Counted from the first letter of the stretch, positions 29,789 to 39,900 are shown. The stretch: 64,000 bases of DNA from Phenylobacterium haematophilum (GCF_014196295.1 NZ_JACIDK010000001.1:124001-188000); one strand, 5' to 3'. The notes: generated by a model from the letters alone, not told the origin. Numbers and translations: made by a program.

Positions 29789-32307
29789 TGCCGCTGGCCT
29801 TTCGCTTCGCTGCGCGCGAGCTGCGTTCCGGCGTCAGTGGATTCCGGATTTTCCTGGCCTGTCTGGCGCTCGGCGTCGCGGCCATCGCCGCGGCCGGCTC
29901 GACCGCCGAGGCTTTCCGCCAGGGTCTGGCGAGCCAAGCGCGTGAGATCCTCGGCGGCGACATGGCGGTCACCGTCGAGCAGCGCCGCTTCACGCCCATA
30001 GAGCGCGCCGCCATCGAGAAGACCGGCAAGGCCTCCTGGGCGGTCGGCAGCCGCGCCATGGCCCAGGCCCCTGACGGCCAGCGCCGTCTCGTCGAGCTGC
30101 GCGGGGTCAGCGACGCCTATCCCTTGGCCGGACAGGTCACGCTGGAGGACGGCGGCGATTTCCACCGCGCCATCGCGCCCGTCGCCGACGGAACCGCCGG
30201 GGCGGTGGTCGAGCGCGTACTGCTGGAGCGCCTGAACCTGAAGATCGGCGACCGCATCCTGGTCGGTGAACTGCCGGTCGTGGTCCGCGGCGTGCTGGTG
30301 CAGGAGCCGGACCGCCTGTCGCGCGGCTTCGCGCTGGGACCGCGGGTGCTGGTCCGTCGCCAGGCGGTCGAGGCGGGGGGATTCCTGGAACCGGGCCTGC
30401 CGTTCCTGGAGACCGCGCGGATCGCCCTGCCGGCGGACGTGACGCCGCCGGAGGCGCGCAAGGCTCTGCGCAAGGAGATCACGGATCGCGGCGTGCGCAT
30501 CCGCGACCGCGACGACGCCGCGCCCGGGATCCGCTGGCTGATCGACCAGCTCGAGTACTTCCTCGGCTTCATCGGCCTGGCCTCGCTGGTGGCTGGCGGG
30601 CTCGGCGTGTACGGCGCGGTCACGGCCTTCCTGGAGGAGCGCAAGCCCTCCATCGCCGTCCTTAAGGCGCTTGGCGCCGAGGGGCGGTTCGTGCGCGACC
30701 TCTATCTGATTCAAATCGGCGTGCTGGCGCTGCTCGGCGTCGCCATCGGCTTGGCGGTCGGTGCGGCCGCTCCGTTCCTGCTGGCCGGGCTGATCCCAGA
30801 CGACCTGACCGTGCCGGCGCTGTTCGCGGTCTATCCCGAGCCGCTGCTGCGGGCCGGCGCCTTCGGCCTGCTGTCGGCCGCCGCCTTCGCCCTGGCGCCG
30901 CTGGCCCGCGCCCGCGCCACGCCTCCCGCCAGCCTGTTCCGCCGCGACACCCGCGGGCGTCTGGGCTTCAGCGTCGAGACGGTCGGGGCCGCGCTAGCCG
31001 CCGTCGCGCTGGGCATGCTCTCGGTCGCGACCGCGCCGACTCCGCTAGCCGCCGGCCTGATGATCGGCGGCGTGGCGGCGTCCTTCTTGTTGCTCTGGGG
31101 GCTCGGCCTGCTGGCCGCCCACCTGGCCGGACGCCTGCGCGGCCGCGCGCACGGCGCGGTTCGGATGGGCCTGGCCAATCTCGCCGGTCCCAGATCGGCC
31201 GCCCGCACCGCCGCCCCGGCCATCGGTCTGGGCGTCGGGCTGCTGGCGGCGGTGGTGCTGATCCAGTCCAGCCTGCTGCGCCAAGTCGCCGAGGTTGCGC
31301 CCAAGACCGCGCCGGCCATCGTCTTCACCGAGATTACCGGCGCGGAAGTCGCACGTTTCGATCAGATCGTGCAAAGCTCGTTCGGCCAAAAGCTGAGTGC
31401 CGAGAATTACTTGCGCGCACCGTTTCTCACCGGCCGCATCGTTCGCATCAAGGGTGAGTCGGTCGATCGCAAGGCCATCGCCGAGCGCGAGCGATGGGCC
31501 TACGACAACGACATCTCGATCTCTGCCATCGGCCCGCGTCCGGCCGATCCGCAGATCGTCGAAGGCCGCTGGTGGCCGGCGAACTACCAAGGCCCGCCGC
31601 TGCTGGCCATGGAGGTCGACGCCGCTCGCGCCGGCGGGCTGAGGGTCGGCGACATGGTCACCCTCTCGGTGCTCGGCCGCGAAATCGAGGCCAGGATCGC
31701 GGTGCTGCGCAAGGTCGACGTCGGCGGCTTCGGGGCCAGCTTCCCGCTGATCCTGACGCCCTCGACCCTCGAAGGCGCCGAACTGCGCCACGTCGCCATC
31801 GCCAAGGCCAGCAAGGAACAGGAGGCTCGCGTCACCCGCGCACTGGGCGCCGAGTTCCCTGAGGTGAACGTCATCTCGGTCCGCGAACAGCTCGAGGCGG
31901 CGACCGAACTCTTCGATCGGCTGGTGCTGGCGATCCGCAGCGCCGCGGCCGTCGCGGCCCTGGCCGGCCTATTGGTGCTGACCGGGGCCATCGCCGCCCG
32001 CGCCCAGGCCCGCACGCGCGAGGCCTCGATTCTCAAGGTGCTGGGTGCAACCCGGCTGCAGGTGCTCGGCGCCTATGTGCTGGAATATGGCGCCGTCGGG
32101 CTGATCGCCGGCGTGACGGGCGTCGGCCTGGGCGCGCTCGCCGCCTGGCCGGTGGTGACGCAGGTGTTCAAGGCCGATTGGGCCGTGGACTGGTCCGGCG
32201 TCGCGGCCCTGGTGCTCGGCGCGGCGCTGCTGGCTGCGCTCGGTGGGCTGCTGGCCTCGCTTCATGCCTTGGCTAAGCGGCCGGCGGCGGCTTTGCGCGC
32301 GGAATGA
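29788..32307 (+). CDS. ybbP: ABC transporter permease, YbbP/FtsX-like
   Basis: This is the 839-residue permease partner of YbbA. It has the long FtsX/LolC-type layout: an N-terminal membrane segment, a large periplasmic MacB-like domain, a block of membrane segments (about residues 250-480), a second periplasmic part, and a final membrane block. IAVLKALGAEGRFVRDLYLIQ (about 287-307) and ASILKVLGATRLQVLGAYVLEY (about 748-769) are the two matching FtsX-type coupling segments. In relatives the pair is proposed to move lipophilic compounds or lipoproteins across the envelope. The start overlaps the ATPase stop. Confidence 0.9.
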   Translation: MPLAFRFAARELRSGVSGFRIFLACLALGVAAIAAAGSTAEAFRQGLASQAREILGGDMAVTVEQRRFTPIERAAIEKTGKASWAVGSRAMAQAPDGQRRLVELRGVSDAYPLAGQVTLEDGGDFHRAIAPVADGTAGAVVERVLLERLNLKIGDRILVGELPVVVRGVLVQEPDRLSRGFALGPRVLVRRQAVEAGGFLEPGLPFLETARIALPADVTPPEARKALRKEITDRGVRIRDRDDAAPGIRWLIDQLEYFLGFIGLASLVAGGLGVYGAVTAFLEERKPSIAVLKALGAEGRFVRDLYLIQIGVLALLGVAIGLAVGAAAPFLLAGLIPDDLTVPALFAVYPEPLLRAGAFGLLSAAAFALAPLARARATPPASLFRRDTRGRLGFSVETVGAALAAVALGMLSVATAPTPLAAGLMIGGVAASFLLLWGLGLLAAHLAGRLRGRAHGAVRMGLANLAGPRSAARTAAPAIGLGVGLLAAVVLIQSSLLRQVAEVAPKTAPAIVFTEITGAEVARFDQIVQSSFGQKLSAENYLRAPFLTGRIVRIKGESVDRKAIAERERWAYDNDISISAIGPRPADPQIVEGRWWPANYQGPPLLAMEVDAARAGGLRVGDMVTLSVLGREIEARIAVLRKVDVGGFGASFPLILTPSTLEGAELRHVAIAKASKEQEARVTRALGAEFPEVNVISVREQLEAATELFDRLVLAIRSAAAVAALAGLLVLTGAIAARAQARTREASILKVLGATRLQVLGAYVLEYGAVGLIAGVTGVGLGALAAWPVVTQVFKADWAVDWSGVAALVLGAALLAALGGLLASLHALAKRPAAALRAE

Positions 32308-32365
32308 AAACAGAGTGAACCGGCTTTAAGGATCTGGTCACCGACGCAGCGCCTACTTCGTCTTC

Positions 32366-32617
32366 ATGAGGTCTGCCCGTTCCACCGCTGCTTTCGATCA
32401 CGGCGCTGCGCTTCGCGTGCCGCCGGCCAACGACACCCGTAGCTGGCACAAACTCTGGGCCTGGCTGGGCGACGACGCCCAGGCCATGACCGAGGCCGGC
32501 GCTGTTCAAGTCTGCACGCCGCAAGGCTGGGCGATCGCCCAGGCCGGCGACTGGATCGTGCTCTCGGTCAGTGGCGATTTCCACGTGGCGCACAGCGGCC
32601 GCGTCTGGGACGCCTGA
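32366..32617 (+). CDS. Hypothetical protein, 83 residues
   Basis: I do not recognise this protein. It has 83 residues, no signal peptide or membrane segment, and a Trp-rich centre (SWHKLWAWLGDDAQAMTEAG, residues 26-45) followed by a beta-strand-rich end (GWAIAQAGDWIVLSVSG). Codon use matches the surrounding genes. It lies alone between the ABC permease and the DUF1272 gene. Confidence 0.55.
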   Translation: MRSARSTAAFDHGAALRVPPANDTRSWHKLWAWLGDDAQAMTEAGAVQVCTPQGWAIAQAGDWIVLSVSGDFHVAHSGRVWDA

Positions 32618-32711
32618 CCGTAGCCGCCGATGGCGGATTCCGAGGGATCTAAGTCGTTTAGCCGCCCCGCTGCGCGGGGCTATGCTTCCGGCCTCGAACC
32701 CGGAGCGCCCG

Positions 32712-32972
32712 ATGCTGCTGCTCAAACCGAACTGCGAATGCTGTGACCGCGACCTGCCGCCTGAGTCGGCCGAGGCGCGGATATGCTCGTTCGAATGCAC
32801 CTTCTGTGCGGCCTGCGCCGATGGCGTGCTCGGCGGCGCCTGTCCCAATTGCGGCGGCAGCTTCGCGGCGCGCCCGATCCGTCCGGCCGCGGCCTTGGCC
32901 CGTTTCCCGGCGTCGGGCGAGCGCGTGCTGGGCTCGGCGGCGGCCTGCGTCGCCAGGCGAAGCGCGGTCTAG
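32712..32972 (+). CDS. DUF1272 cysteine-rich small protein
   Basis: This is an 86-residue protein. The N-terminal two thirds is the DUF1272 fold: KPNCECCDRDLP, a CSFECTFC block, CAAC and GGACPNCGG, giving several CxxC-type pairs that should bind zinc or iron. A start upstream of 32712 would add unrelated residues; the ATG here begins the family sequence. The extension after residue 57 is Ala-rich and not conserved. Function is unknown. Its stop overlaps the convergent PilZ gene by four bases. Confidence 0.85.
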   Translation: MLLLKPNCECCDRDLPPESAEARICSFECTFCAACADGVLGGACPNCGGSFAARPIRPAAALARFPASGERVLGSAAACVARRSAV

Positions 32973-33310
32973 GCCGCGCGCAGCGCCTCCCAGGCCTTCT
33001 GGACGCCGATAAGGCGTTCTTCGGTGTTGGTCTCGATATGGGTCTGGGCGTCAAAAGACACGCCGGTCATGTCGCCCCGCCGCCAGCGCACGCGTACGTC
33101 GTAGACGACGCCGCCCAGCAGCTGCAGCACCACAAACCGCGAGGGCAGGGGATAGATCGCCGAGATCTGCAGCCGCGCGCCGCCCTTGCTCAGGTCGACG
33201 ATCGTGCAGTCGGCCCAGTGGGCCATCTCCTTGCCATAGAACACGCGTGCGCGAAGGCTCGTCGGCTCGCGGGGGTGCTCTCGGCGGTCGGTGTAGTCGG
33301 GGGCGCTCAC
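32969..33310 (-). CDS. PilZ domain protein, possible c-di-GMP receptor
   Basis: This is a 113-residue single-domain PilZ protein. The two c-di-GMP contact motifs are visible: an arginine-rich N-terminal stretch (RREHPRE, residues 9-15) and the DLSKGGAR motif (about 39-46, matching D/NxSxxG). Such proteins read out c-di-GMP in motility, surface attachment or the cell cycle. It starts at a GTG. No motility gene is adjacent, so the output is unknown. Confidence 0.85.
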   Translation of the reverse strand: MSAPDYTDRREHPREPTSLRARVFYGKEMAHWADCTIVDLSKGGARLQISAIYPLPSRFVVLQLLGGVVYDVRVRWRRGDMTGVSFDAQTHIETNTEERLIGVQKAWEALRAA

Positions 33311-33494
33311 GATGGCATCCTGTCAGGCAAACGCTTTCAGCCGGCTTAACTGCCACGCTTGAGCTTCGCGGGAAGCCAAAGCCGAAACCATTGCGATTCC
33401 AAAGGTGACGCTTCGTCGCGCCGTCTGAAAAACTTGGGCCGTGGATAGAGATTCCGGGGCGCGCGGCGCCGAACTTCTGTGCATAAGCGCCCGC

Positions 33495-34598
33495 ATGTTG
33501 AGCAGGCTCATCACAGCGCTGGGCGGCCGCGCGTCGGTCCGGTTCGACGACGTGCTGCGCGCCGGCGTCGGCAGCGTGCTCGGCGTGGCGCTGGCCGGGG
33601 TGGCTGCGCGAATGATCTCCGGCGGCGACTTGGCCCTCGGTCCGCTCCTGGTCGGGCCGATCGGGGCCTCTGCCGTGCTGCTGTTCGCGGTGCCGGCCAG
33701 TCCGCTGGCCCAGCCGCGATCCGTGCTCGGCGGCAACATCCTCTCGGCCCTGGTGGGCGTGGCCTGCGCCATGTTCGTGCCGGAGCCGGCCGTGGCCGCG
33801 GCAGTGGCGGTAGCGCTCGCCGTCGTGCTGATGATGCTGACCGGATGTCTGCATCCCCCGGGCGGGGCGATGGCCCTGACCGCGGTGATCGGCGGATCGG
33901 CCGTGACCGATCTCGGCTTCGGTTTCGCCCTTGTTCCCGTCGGGCTCTGCTCGCTGCTGCTGGTGCTGGCCGCCATCGGGCTCAACCGGCTGATGGGCAG
34001 GTCCTATCCGCACCGCGTCCCGGCCGCGGCCAGCCCGCACGCCACCAGCGATCCGGCCCCGCAGAGCCGGGTCGGCTACACCGCCGCCGACCTCGACGAG
34101 GCCCTGGTCCAGTATGGCGAACTGCTGGACGTCAGTCGCGAGGACCTCGACGCCCTGTTCCGGCAGGTCGAACTGGCCGCCCACAAGCGCCTGCACTCGG
34201 CGATCCTCTGCGGGGCGATCATGTCGCGAGACGTGCTCTCGGTCGACGCCGAGCAGAGCGCCGAGAGCGCCCTGGCCTTCCTGCAGTCCCACGAGCTGCG
34301 CACCGCCCCGGTGGTGGACGCGCAGGGCAGGGTGGTCGGCATGGTCCGCCGCGCCGAGTTGCAGGCCGCCGGTCAGCGGGCGGTGGAGACCGTCGTCGAT
34401 CCCTTCGTGCACAAGGTCCGTGAGGCCACACCCATCGAGGCGCTGCTGCCGCTGCTGTCCAGCGGCGCGGCCCACGAGGCCCTGGTCGTCGACGAGAACC
34501 GAGTGCTGATCGGCATCATCACCCAGACCGATCTGCTAGCCGTGCTGTACCGCGCCCACATCGTCGAGGCTGTCGTCGCCGAACGCGCCGCCGCCTGA
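33495..34598 (+). CDS. HPP family membrane protein with C-terminal CBS domain pair
   Basis: This is a 367-residue fusion. Residues about 15-165 form the HPP integral-membrane unit with four to five helices; the name motif appears as TGCLHPPGGAMAL (about 115-127), and PLLVGPIGASAVLLF lies earlier. After a linker, residues about 235-360 contain two CBS repeats (IMSRDVLSVDAEQSAESAL and VREATPIEALLPLLSSGAAHEALVVD regions) that usually bind adenine nucleotides. HPP proteins have been linked to nitrite transport in plastids and cyanobacteria; that role here is inference. The ATG at 33495 is favoured, as it begins the family-like N-terminus; a GTG at 33441 is possible. Confidence 0.82.
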   Translation: MLSRLITALGGRASVRFDDVLRAGVGSVLGVALAGVAARMISGGDLALGPLLVGPIGASAVLLFAVPASPLAQPRSVLGGNILSALVGVACAMFVPEPAVAAAVAVALAVVLMMLTGCLHPPGGAMALTAVIGGSAVTDLGFGFALVPVGLCSLLLVLAAIGLNRLMGRSYPHRVPAAASPHATSDPAPQSRVGYTAADLDEALVQYGELLDVSREDLDALFRQVELAAHKRLHSAILCGAIMSRDVLSVDAEQSAESALAFLQSHELRTAPVVDAQGRVVGMVRRAELQAAGQRAVETVVDPFVHKVREATPIEALLPLLSSGAAHEALVVDENRVLIGIITQTDLLAVLYRAHIVEAVVAERAAA

Positions 34599-34734
34599 TG
34601 GACGATAACTCGCCAGCGGGACTAGGATTTCCGCCGGTGTGGACTAGAAACCATCCTCCACCCCGTCGTATCGATAGCCCTCGCGGGACCAGGCCCCCGC
34701 GCGTGGGTAGCTCTGCATTTGGAAGGAACCGGCT

Positions 34735-37002
34735 TTGGATGACGCTCTGCGGCGCGCTGCGCTCGCCTATCACGAGTTTGGACGGCCGGGGAAACTGAGC
34801 GTCGAACCCACCAAGCCGATGGCCACCCAGCGCGACCTGGCCCTGGCCTATTCCCCCGGGGTGGCGGCGGCCTGCGAAGCGATCGTCGAGGACGCGGCCT
34901 GGGCCGAGCGCGTCACCGCCCGCGGCAACCTGGTGGCGGTGATCACCGACGGCACCGCGGTCCTGGGCCTGGGCAACATCGGTCCGCTGGCCTCCAAGCC
35001 CGTGATGGAAGGCAAGGCCGTCCTCTTCAAGAAGTTCGCCGGCATCGACGTCTTCGACCTTGAGGTCTCCTCGGCCAATCCCGACCACTTCGTCGAGGTG
35101 GTCGCCGCGCTCGAGCCGACGTTCGGCGGCATCAATCTTGAGGACATCAAGGCCCCGGAGTGCTTCTACATCGAGCGCGCCCTGCGCCAGCGGATGAACA
35201 TCCCGGTCTTCCATGACGACCAGCACGGCACCGCCATCGTCTGCGCCGCGGCCGTCCGCAACGCGCTGACCATCCAGGGCAAGCAGCTTTCCGAGGTGAA
35301 GCTGGTCACGTCGGGCGCCGGGGCCGCGGCCCTGGCCTGCGTCGACCTGCTGGTCAGCATGGGGCTGCCGGCCGACAACGTCACCCTGACCGACATCAAC
35401 GGCGTCGTGCGCAAGGACCGCGGCGACCTGACGCCGGAGCTCGCCCGTTACGCGCGCGACACGAACGCCCAGACCCTTCCGGACGTGCTCGTCGGCGCCG
35501 ACATCTTCCTCGGCCTCTCGGCCCCGCGGGTGCTGAAGCAGGAGTGGCTGCCGCTGCTGGCCAAGAGCCCGCTGATCATGGCCCTGGCCAATCCGGAGCC
35601 GGAGATCCTGCCCGAGCTCGTGGTCGCGAGCCGCCCGGACGCCATCGTCGCCACCGGCCGCTCAGACTATCCGAACCAGGTCAATAACGTCCTCTGTTTC
35701 CCGTTCATCTTCCGCGGCGCGCTCGACGTCGGCGCGACCGAGATCAACGAGGCGATGAAGAAGGCCGCCGCCGAGGCGATCGCCGAGCTGGCGCGCGCCG
35801 AGGTCAGCGACGTCGTCGCCAGCGCCTATGCCGGCCAGGTTCCGTTGTTCGGCCGCGACTACGTGATCCCCAAGCCGTTCGACCCGCGGCTGATCCTCGA
35901 GATCGCGCCCGCCGTCGCAAAGGCGGCCATGGACTCCGGCGTCGCCCGCCGCCCTATCGCCGACTTCGAGGCCTATCGCCGCGAGCTGGAAGGCTATGTC
36001 TACCGCTCGGGCCAGCTGATGCGCCCGGTGTTCGCCCAGGCCCGCGACTGCAAGCGCCGCATCGCCTATGCCGAGGGCGAGGACGAGCGGGTCCTGCGCG
36101 GCGTTCAGACCGTGGTGGACGAGCAACTCGCCCGCCCTGTGCTGATCGGCAACCGCGAGATTATCGAGGCCAAGGTCCGGGAGCTCGGCCTGCGCCTGAC
36201 CCCGAACCGCGATATCGAGATCTTCGACCCCGGCGCCGACCCGGCGGTGGACGAGATTTCGTCCGAGTACCGCGCGGTCGTCGAGCGGCGCGGGGTTCCG
36301 CCGGCCGCGGCCAACCGCCGGGTCGTCACCCGGCCGACCGTGACCGCCGCCATGCTGCTTCGTCGCGGCATGGTCGACGGCGCCTTGGTCGGCGGCGGCG
36401 GCGACTGGTGGCGGCACTTCACATACGCCACCCCGGTGATCCCGGCGCGGCCGGGCGTCTCGCGGATTTCGGCCTTGTCGGGCGTGATCATGCCCAAGGG
36501 CGCGCTGTTCTTCTGCGACACCCACGTCAACGTCGACCCGACCGCCGAGCAGATCGCCGAGTCGACGATCCTCGCCGCCGAGGCGGTGCGCGGCTTCGGC
36601 ATAGCCCCGAAAGTGGCGCTGCTGTCACACTCCAGCTTCGGCTCGTCGAACTCGCCCTCGGCCCGCAAGATGCGCCAGGCGCTCGCCCTGGTGCGACAAC
36701 TGGATCCGGCGCTCGAGGTCGACGGCGAGATGCACGGCGACGCAGCGCTCAATGAGCAAGTCCGCACCCGCTACATCTCAGGCGGAGCCTTCGCCGGGGA
36801 CGCCAACCTGCTGATCGCCCCGTCGCTAGACGCCGCCAACATCGCCCTGACTCTTGTCAGCGCGGTGACCGAGGGCATCGAGGTCGGGCCGCTGTTGCTC
36901 GGCCTCTCAAAGCCCCTGCACGTCCTCAGCCCCACGGCGACGGCCCGCGGCATCGTCAACATGACCGCCCTGGTCGCCAGTCAGGCCGCCGCCAAGGTCT
37001 AG
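34735..37002 (+). CDS. maeB: NADP-dependent malic enzyme with phosphotransacetylase-like domain (MaeB type)
   Basis: This enzyme decarboxylates malate to pyruvate with NADP. In 755 residues the N-terminal malic domain ([23 protein letters not shown] near residues 22-44; [11 protein letters not shown] near 158-168) and NAD-binding domain ([11 protein letters not shown]) are followed by a C-terminal phosphate acetyl/butyryltransferase-like domain (from about residue 430) that is regulatory in this class. The start is a TTG at 34735 with GGAAGGA seven bases upstream; an ATG four bases later is out of frame. The unusual start is supported by conservation beginning at residue 2. Confidence 0.93.
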   Translation: MDDALRRAALAYHEFGRPGKLSVEPTKPMATQRDLALAYSPGVAAACEAIVEDAAWAERVTARGNLVAVITDGTAVLGLGNIGPLASKPVMEGKAVLFKKFAGIDVFDLEVSSANPDHFVEVVAALEPTFGGINLEDIKAPECFYIERALRQRMNIPVFHDDQHGTAIVCAAAVRNALTIQGKQLSEVKLVTSGAGAAALACVDLLVSMGLPADNVTLTDINGVVRKDRGDLTPELARYARDTNAQTLPDVLVGADIFLGLSAPRVLKQEWLPLLAKSPLIMALANPEPEILPELVVASRPDAIVATGRSDYPNQVNNVLCFPFIFRGALDVGATEINEAMKKAAAEAIAELARAEVSDVVASAYAGQVPLFGRDYVIPKPFDPRLILEIAPAVAKAAMDSGVARRPIADFEAYRRELEGYVYRSGQLMRPVFAQARDCKRRIAYAEGEDERVLRGVQTVVDEQLARPVLIGNREIIEAKVRELGLRLTPNRDIEIFDPGADPAVDEISSEYRAVVERRGVPPAAANRRVVTRPTVTAAMLLRRGMVDGALVGGGGDWWRHFTYATPVIPARPGVSRISALSGVIMPKGALFFCDTHVNVDPTAEQIAESTILAAEAVRGFGIAPKVALLSHSSFGSSNSPSARKMRQALALVRQLDPALEVDGEMHGDAALNEQVRTRYISGGAFAGDANLLIAPSLDAANIALTLVSAVTEGIEVGPLLLGLSKPLHVLSPTATARGIVNMTALVASQAAAKV

Positions 37003-37118
37003 GAATAAAGGGGGCGCGCCGCCGGTGCGTCTCCCGTCTCCGTGTTGCGGTTTAGCTCTACCCTGACGTCGCGAACCCTGCGCTAGTCCCGTCCGGTGTT
37101 CATTCGGGAGTCGCGTAC

Positions 37119-39107
37119 TTGCCTCTAGACCTTCCTCCGCTCGTCGACACGGTCGTGGTCGAGGCCGCCCGGTTGCCGCCGTCGCCGACCGACAGGGCGT
37201 TCTCGATCGTGACCATCGACGGCGAGGCCATCGCGACGGCGCCGCGCCTCGATGAGGCCCTGACCGCCACGCCGGGCGTCCAGCTCTTCCGGCGCACCTC
37301 TAGCCAGGCCTCCAACCCGACCACTCAGGGGATCAGCGTCCGCTCGATCGCGGGCTCCGGCGCCAGCCGCGCGCTCGTCCTGCTGGATGGGGTGCCGCAG
37401 AACGATCCGTTCGGCGGCTGGGTGCTGTGGACCGGATTGCCGACCATCGGGGTCGAACAGGCGCAGGTCGTGCGCGGCGCGGGCACGGGGCCCTACGGCG
37501 CCGGCGCGCTGACCGGGACGATCCAGCTTGCGGAACGCACCCGCGTGCCGAGCGGCGGCGAGTACGAAGTCTACGGCGGCGAGCGCGGCCTGGCCGGGGG
37601 CGCGGCCGCCGGCGCGGTCGGCGACCTGTTCATGGCCGTGTCGGGGGAGCGCAGCGACGGCTGGATTCCGCTCGGCGCGGGGCGCGGAGCGGCAGACACC
37701 GAGCTCTACTACCGGGGCCTCGGGGGCGCGCTGCGCTGGACGCCGCAACTGGGCGACCAGCAGCTGGCCGTGCGCCTCTCGGGCTATCAGGAGAAGCGCG
37801 GCGCGGGCCTGGTCGGGGCTGACTCACGCGCTACCGGCGCGACGCTCTCGGCGACCCTTGTCGACCAACCGGAAGGCGAGGGGACCGGCTGGCGCCTTCA
37901 GGGCTGGGTCAAGCGCTCGGACTTCGAGAACCGCTCTGCCGCCGTCGCCGCAGGCCGCAACTCGACCACGCCGGCCAGCGAGCAATATTCCACCCCGGCC
38001 ATGGGCTACGGCTTCAACGCAGCCCTGCGCCGTGACGCCGCCGACGGCGGCTGGGAGGTCGGCGCCGACGCCCGCATCTTCGACGGCGAGACGCGCGAGA
38101 AGTTCCGCTACATGGCCGGCGCCTTTACCCGCGACCGCGTCGCCGGCGGAACCCAATCGGTGCTCGGCGCCTATGGCGAGGCCTATCGCAACCTCGGCGA
38201 CTGGCTGCTGACCGGGGGCGTGCGGATCGACCGCTGGGCGACCTATGACGGCCACCGCACCGAGCGTGACGCGTCCACCGGCGTGGTGACTCTCGACAAC
38301 CGCCCCAGCGACCGCGACGGATGGCTGCCGACCGGGCGGGTCGGAGCGCGCTACAGCGTTTCGGACGATCTCTATCTGCGGGGCGCGGCCTATGCCGCCT
38401 TCCGACCCGCCACGCTCAACGAGCTCTACCGGCCGTTTCGGGTCGGCAATGACGTGACCGAGGCCAATGCCGGCCTGGAGCCGGAAAAGCTCTATGGGAT
38501 CGAGTTCGGCGTGGGGGGCGACGGCGACCTGCGCTGGGATGTCACCGTGTTCGCCAACCGGCTGGAAGGCGCAGTGACCAACGTCACCATTGGCTTCGGG
38601 CCCGGGACCTTCCCCATCGCGGGCCTGATCCCGGCCGGCGGCGTGCTGCGCCAGCGCCAGAACGCCGGCGAGGTGGAGGCCTATGGCGTCGAGGCCGAGG
38701 TCGAGCGCCGCTGGGAGAGCGTCACACTTCGCCTGGCCGGCGCCTACACGCAGGCCGAGGTCGACGGCGGCTCGGCCGCGCCGCAGCTCACCGGCCTGCG
38801 TCCGGCTCAGACCCCGCGCCTGACGGCGGCGGGCGAGGCGACCTGGCGTCCGCTCGACGTCCTCAGCCTGCGCGCCGGCGTCCGCTACGAGGGAGACCGC
38901 TACGACGACGATCTCAACACCCGCGAGTTGTCGGCGGCGACCGAGGTCGACCTGCGCGCCGACTGGTCGGTATCGCGCGCCGTGACGCTATACGCCGCGG
39001 CCGAAAACCTGTTCGATGCGGAGATCGAAACCGCCCAGACCGGCGACGGCCTGGAAAGCTACGACCAGCCCCAGACCTTCCGCGTCGGGCTGATCCTGCG
39101 GCGCTAG
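37119..39107 (+). CDS. TonB-dependent outer membrane receptor without visible signal peptide
   Basis: This is a 662-residue TonB-dependent receptor. A TonB-box-like DTVVVEA is at residues 10-16, the plug follows (FSIVTIDGEAI, then SVRSIAGSGASRALVLLDGVPQND and VVRGAGTGPYGAGALTGTI), and the rest is a 22-strand-barrel type sequence. The only usable start is a TTG at 37119 with GGGAG eight bases upstream. The frame opens at 37056 with no ATG or GTG between, so a signal peptide is not encoded in frame. Either the 5' end is lost and the gene is inactive, or the true start is elsewhere after a frameshift. Substrate unknown. Downstream sequences are pseudogenes, which supports decay. Confidence 0.8.
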   Translation: MPLDLPPLVDTVVVEAARLPPSPTDRAFSIVTIDGEAIATAPRLDEALTATPGVQLFRRTSSQASNPTTQGISVRSIAGSGASRALVLLDGVPQNDPFGGWVLWTGLPTIGVEQAQVVRGAGTGPYGAGALTGTIQLAERTRVPSGGEYEVYGGERGLAGGAAAGAVGDLFMAVSGERSDGWIPLGAGRGAADTELYYRGLGGALRWTPQLGDQQLAVRLSGYQEKRGAGLVGADSRATGATLSATLVDQPEGEGTGWRLQGWVKRSDFENRSAAVAAGRNSTTPASEQYSTPAMGYGFNAALRRDAADGGWEVGADARIFDGETREKFRYMAGAFTRDRVAGGTQSVLGAYGEAYRNLGDWLLTGGVRIDRWATYDGHRTERDASTGVVTLDNRPSDRDGWLPTGRVGARYSVSDDLYLRGAAYAAFRPATLNELYRPFRVGNDVTEANAGLEPEKLYGIEFGVGGDGDLRWDVTVFANRLEGAVTNVTIGFGPGTFPIAGLIPAGGVLRQRQNAGEVEAYGVEAEVERRWESVTLRLAGAYTQAEVDGGSAAPQLTGLRPAQTPRLTAAGEATWRPLDVLSLRAGVRYEGDRYDDDLNTRELSAATEVDLRADWSVSRAVTLYAAAENLFDAEIETAQTGDGLESYDQPQTFRVGLILRR

Positions 39108-39626
39108 GCGGTCTCGCCCCAGTCCCGGCTGATGGCCAGCGCCGCCAGGGTGCAGATCGCCCCTGACGGCAGGTAGGCCCCGACCGACCACAGACCGAAA
39201 CGCGTAGCAAGCAACAGCGCGACGAGCGGCGCGAAGCCGGCGCCGATCAGCCAGGCGCAGTTGGCGACGATCGCCGCGCCGGTATAGCGGTGGTCGGGCG
39301 GGAACTTGCTGTTGACGATGCCCGACGACTGGCCGAACGCCAGCCCCAGCAACACGAAGCCGACCAGCATGTAGAACACCTCGCCGACCGGCCCAGCGTT
39401 GGGGGGCAAAGCCGCGATAGGCCCCGATCAGCACTGCCGAGACGCCCAGCAGCGCCCGGCCGACGCGGTCGGCGATCACGCCGGACGCGACCACCGCGCC
39501 GACGCAGACGATCGCCCCCACGCCCTCGATGATCAGGAAACGGATCGGCGGCTCGTCGGCGAACAAGGTGACGTACGAGAGGGGAAAGACGGTCACCAGG
39601 TGGAACGCGGAGCGGACTGGTGGATG
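39104..39626 (-). pseudogene. Truncated and frameshifted MHS-type MFS transporter
   Basis: This is the C-terminal half of a metabolite:proton symporter (MHS family of the MFS). One frame reads HLVTVFPLSYV through GVIADRVGRALLGVSAVLIGAYRGF. The continuation, GPVGEVFYMLVGFVLLGLAFG through SRDWGETA, is in another frame. Removing one G from the run of six at 39401-39406 joins the two frames. The N-terminal half is absent: a stop lies in frame at about 39636 and the preceding sequence belongs to another relic. Its 3' end overlaps the TonB receptor stop by four bases. Confidence 0.8.
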
Positions 39627-39900
39627 ATGACGCTGCTACGCACGTCGGCCGGGGCCATACTGATCAATCGCGGCTTCGTGCCGGCGCAGTATCGCGATCC
39701 GGCGTCTCGGCCGCGCCTATGGGAACCGTCGAGGTCGTCGGTCTCCTGCGCGCCAGTGAGGCGGGCGGGAGCTTCCTGCGCCGCAACGAGCCGGCGTCGG
39801 ATCGCTGGTATTCCGCCACCCTGGCGGGTGCGGCCATCGTGTGGCGCTCCGGGCCGCGTCTCGGGTCCGCCGCCGTGGCGGTCAGTGAGCCGTCGGCGAG
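39609..39900 (+). pseudogene. Fragment of a SURF1 family protein (cytochrome oxidase assembly)
   Basis: A translated segment reading MMTLLRTSAGAILINRGFVP and then AQYRDPASRP, followed in a different frame by TVEVVGLLRASEAGGSFLRR and NEPASDRWYSATLAG, matches the central SURF1 fold in order (LVNRGFVP motif, then the GLLR segment, then the DRWYS motif). The frame change falls near 39715. Both membrane segments and the ends of the protein are missing. SURF1 helps insert haem into cytochrome oxidase and normally sits in a cox operon; no cox gene is here, so this is a displaced and decayed fragment. Confidence 0.7.
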
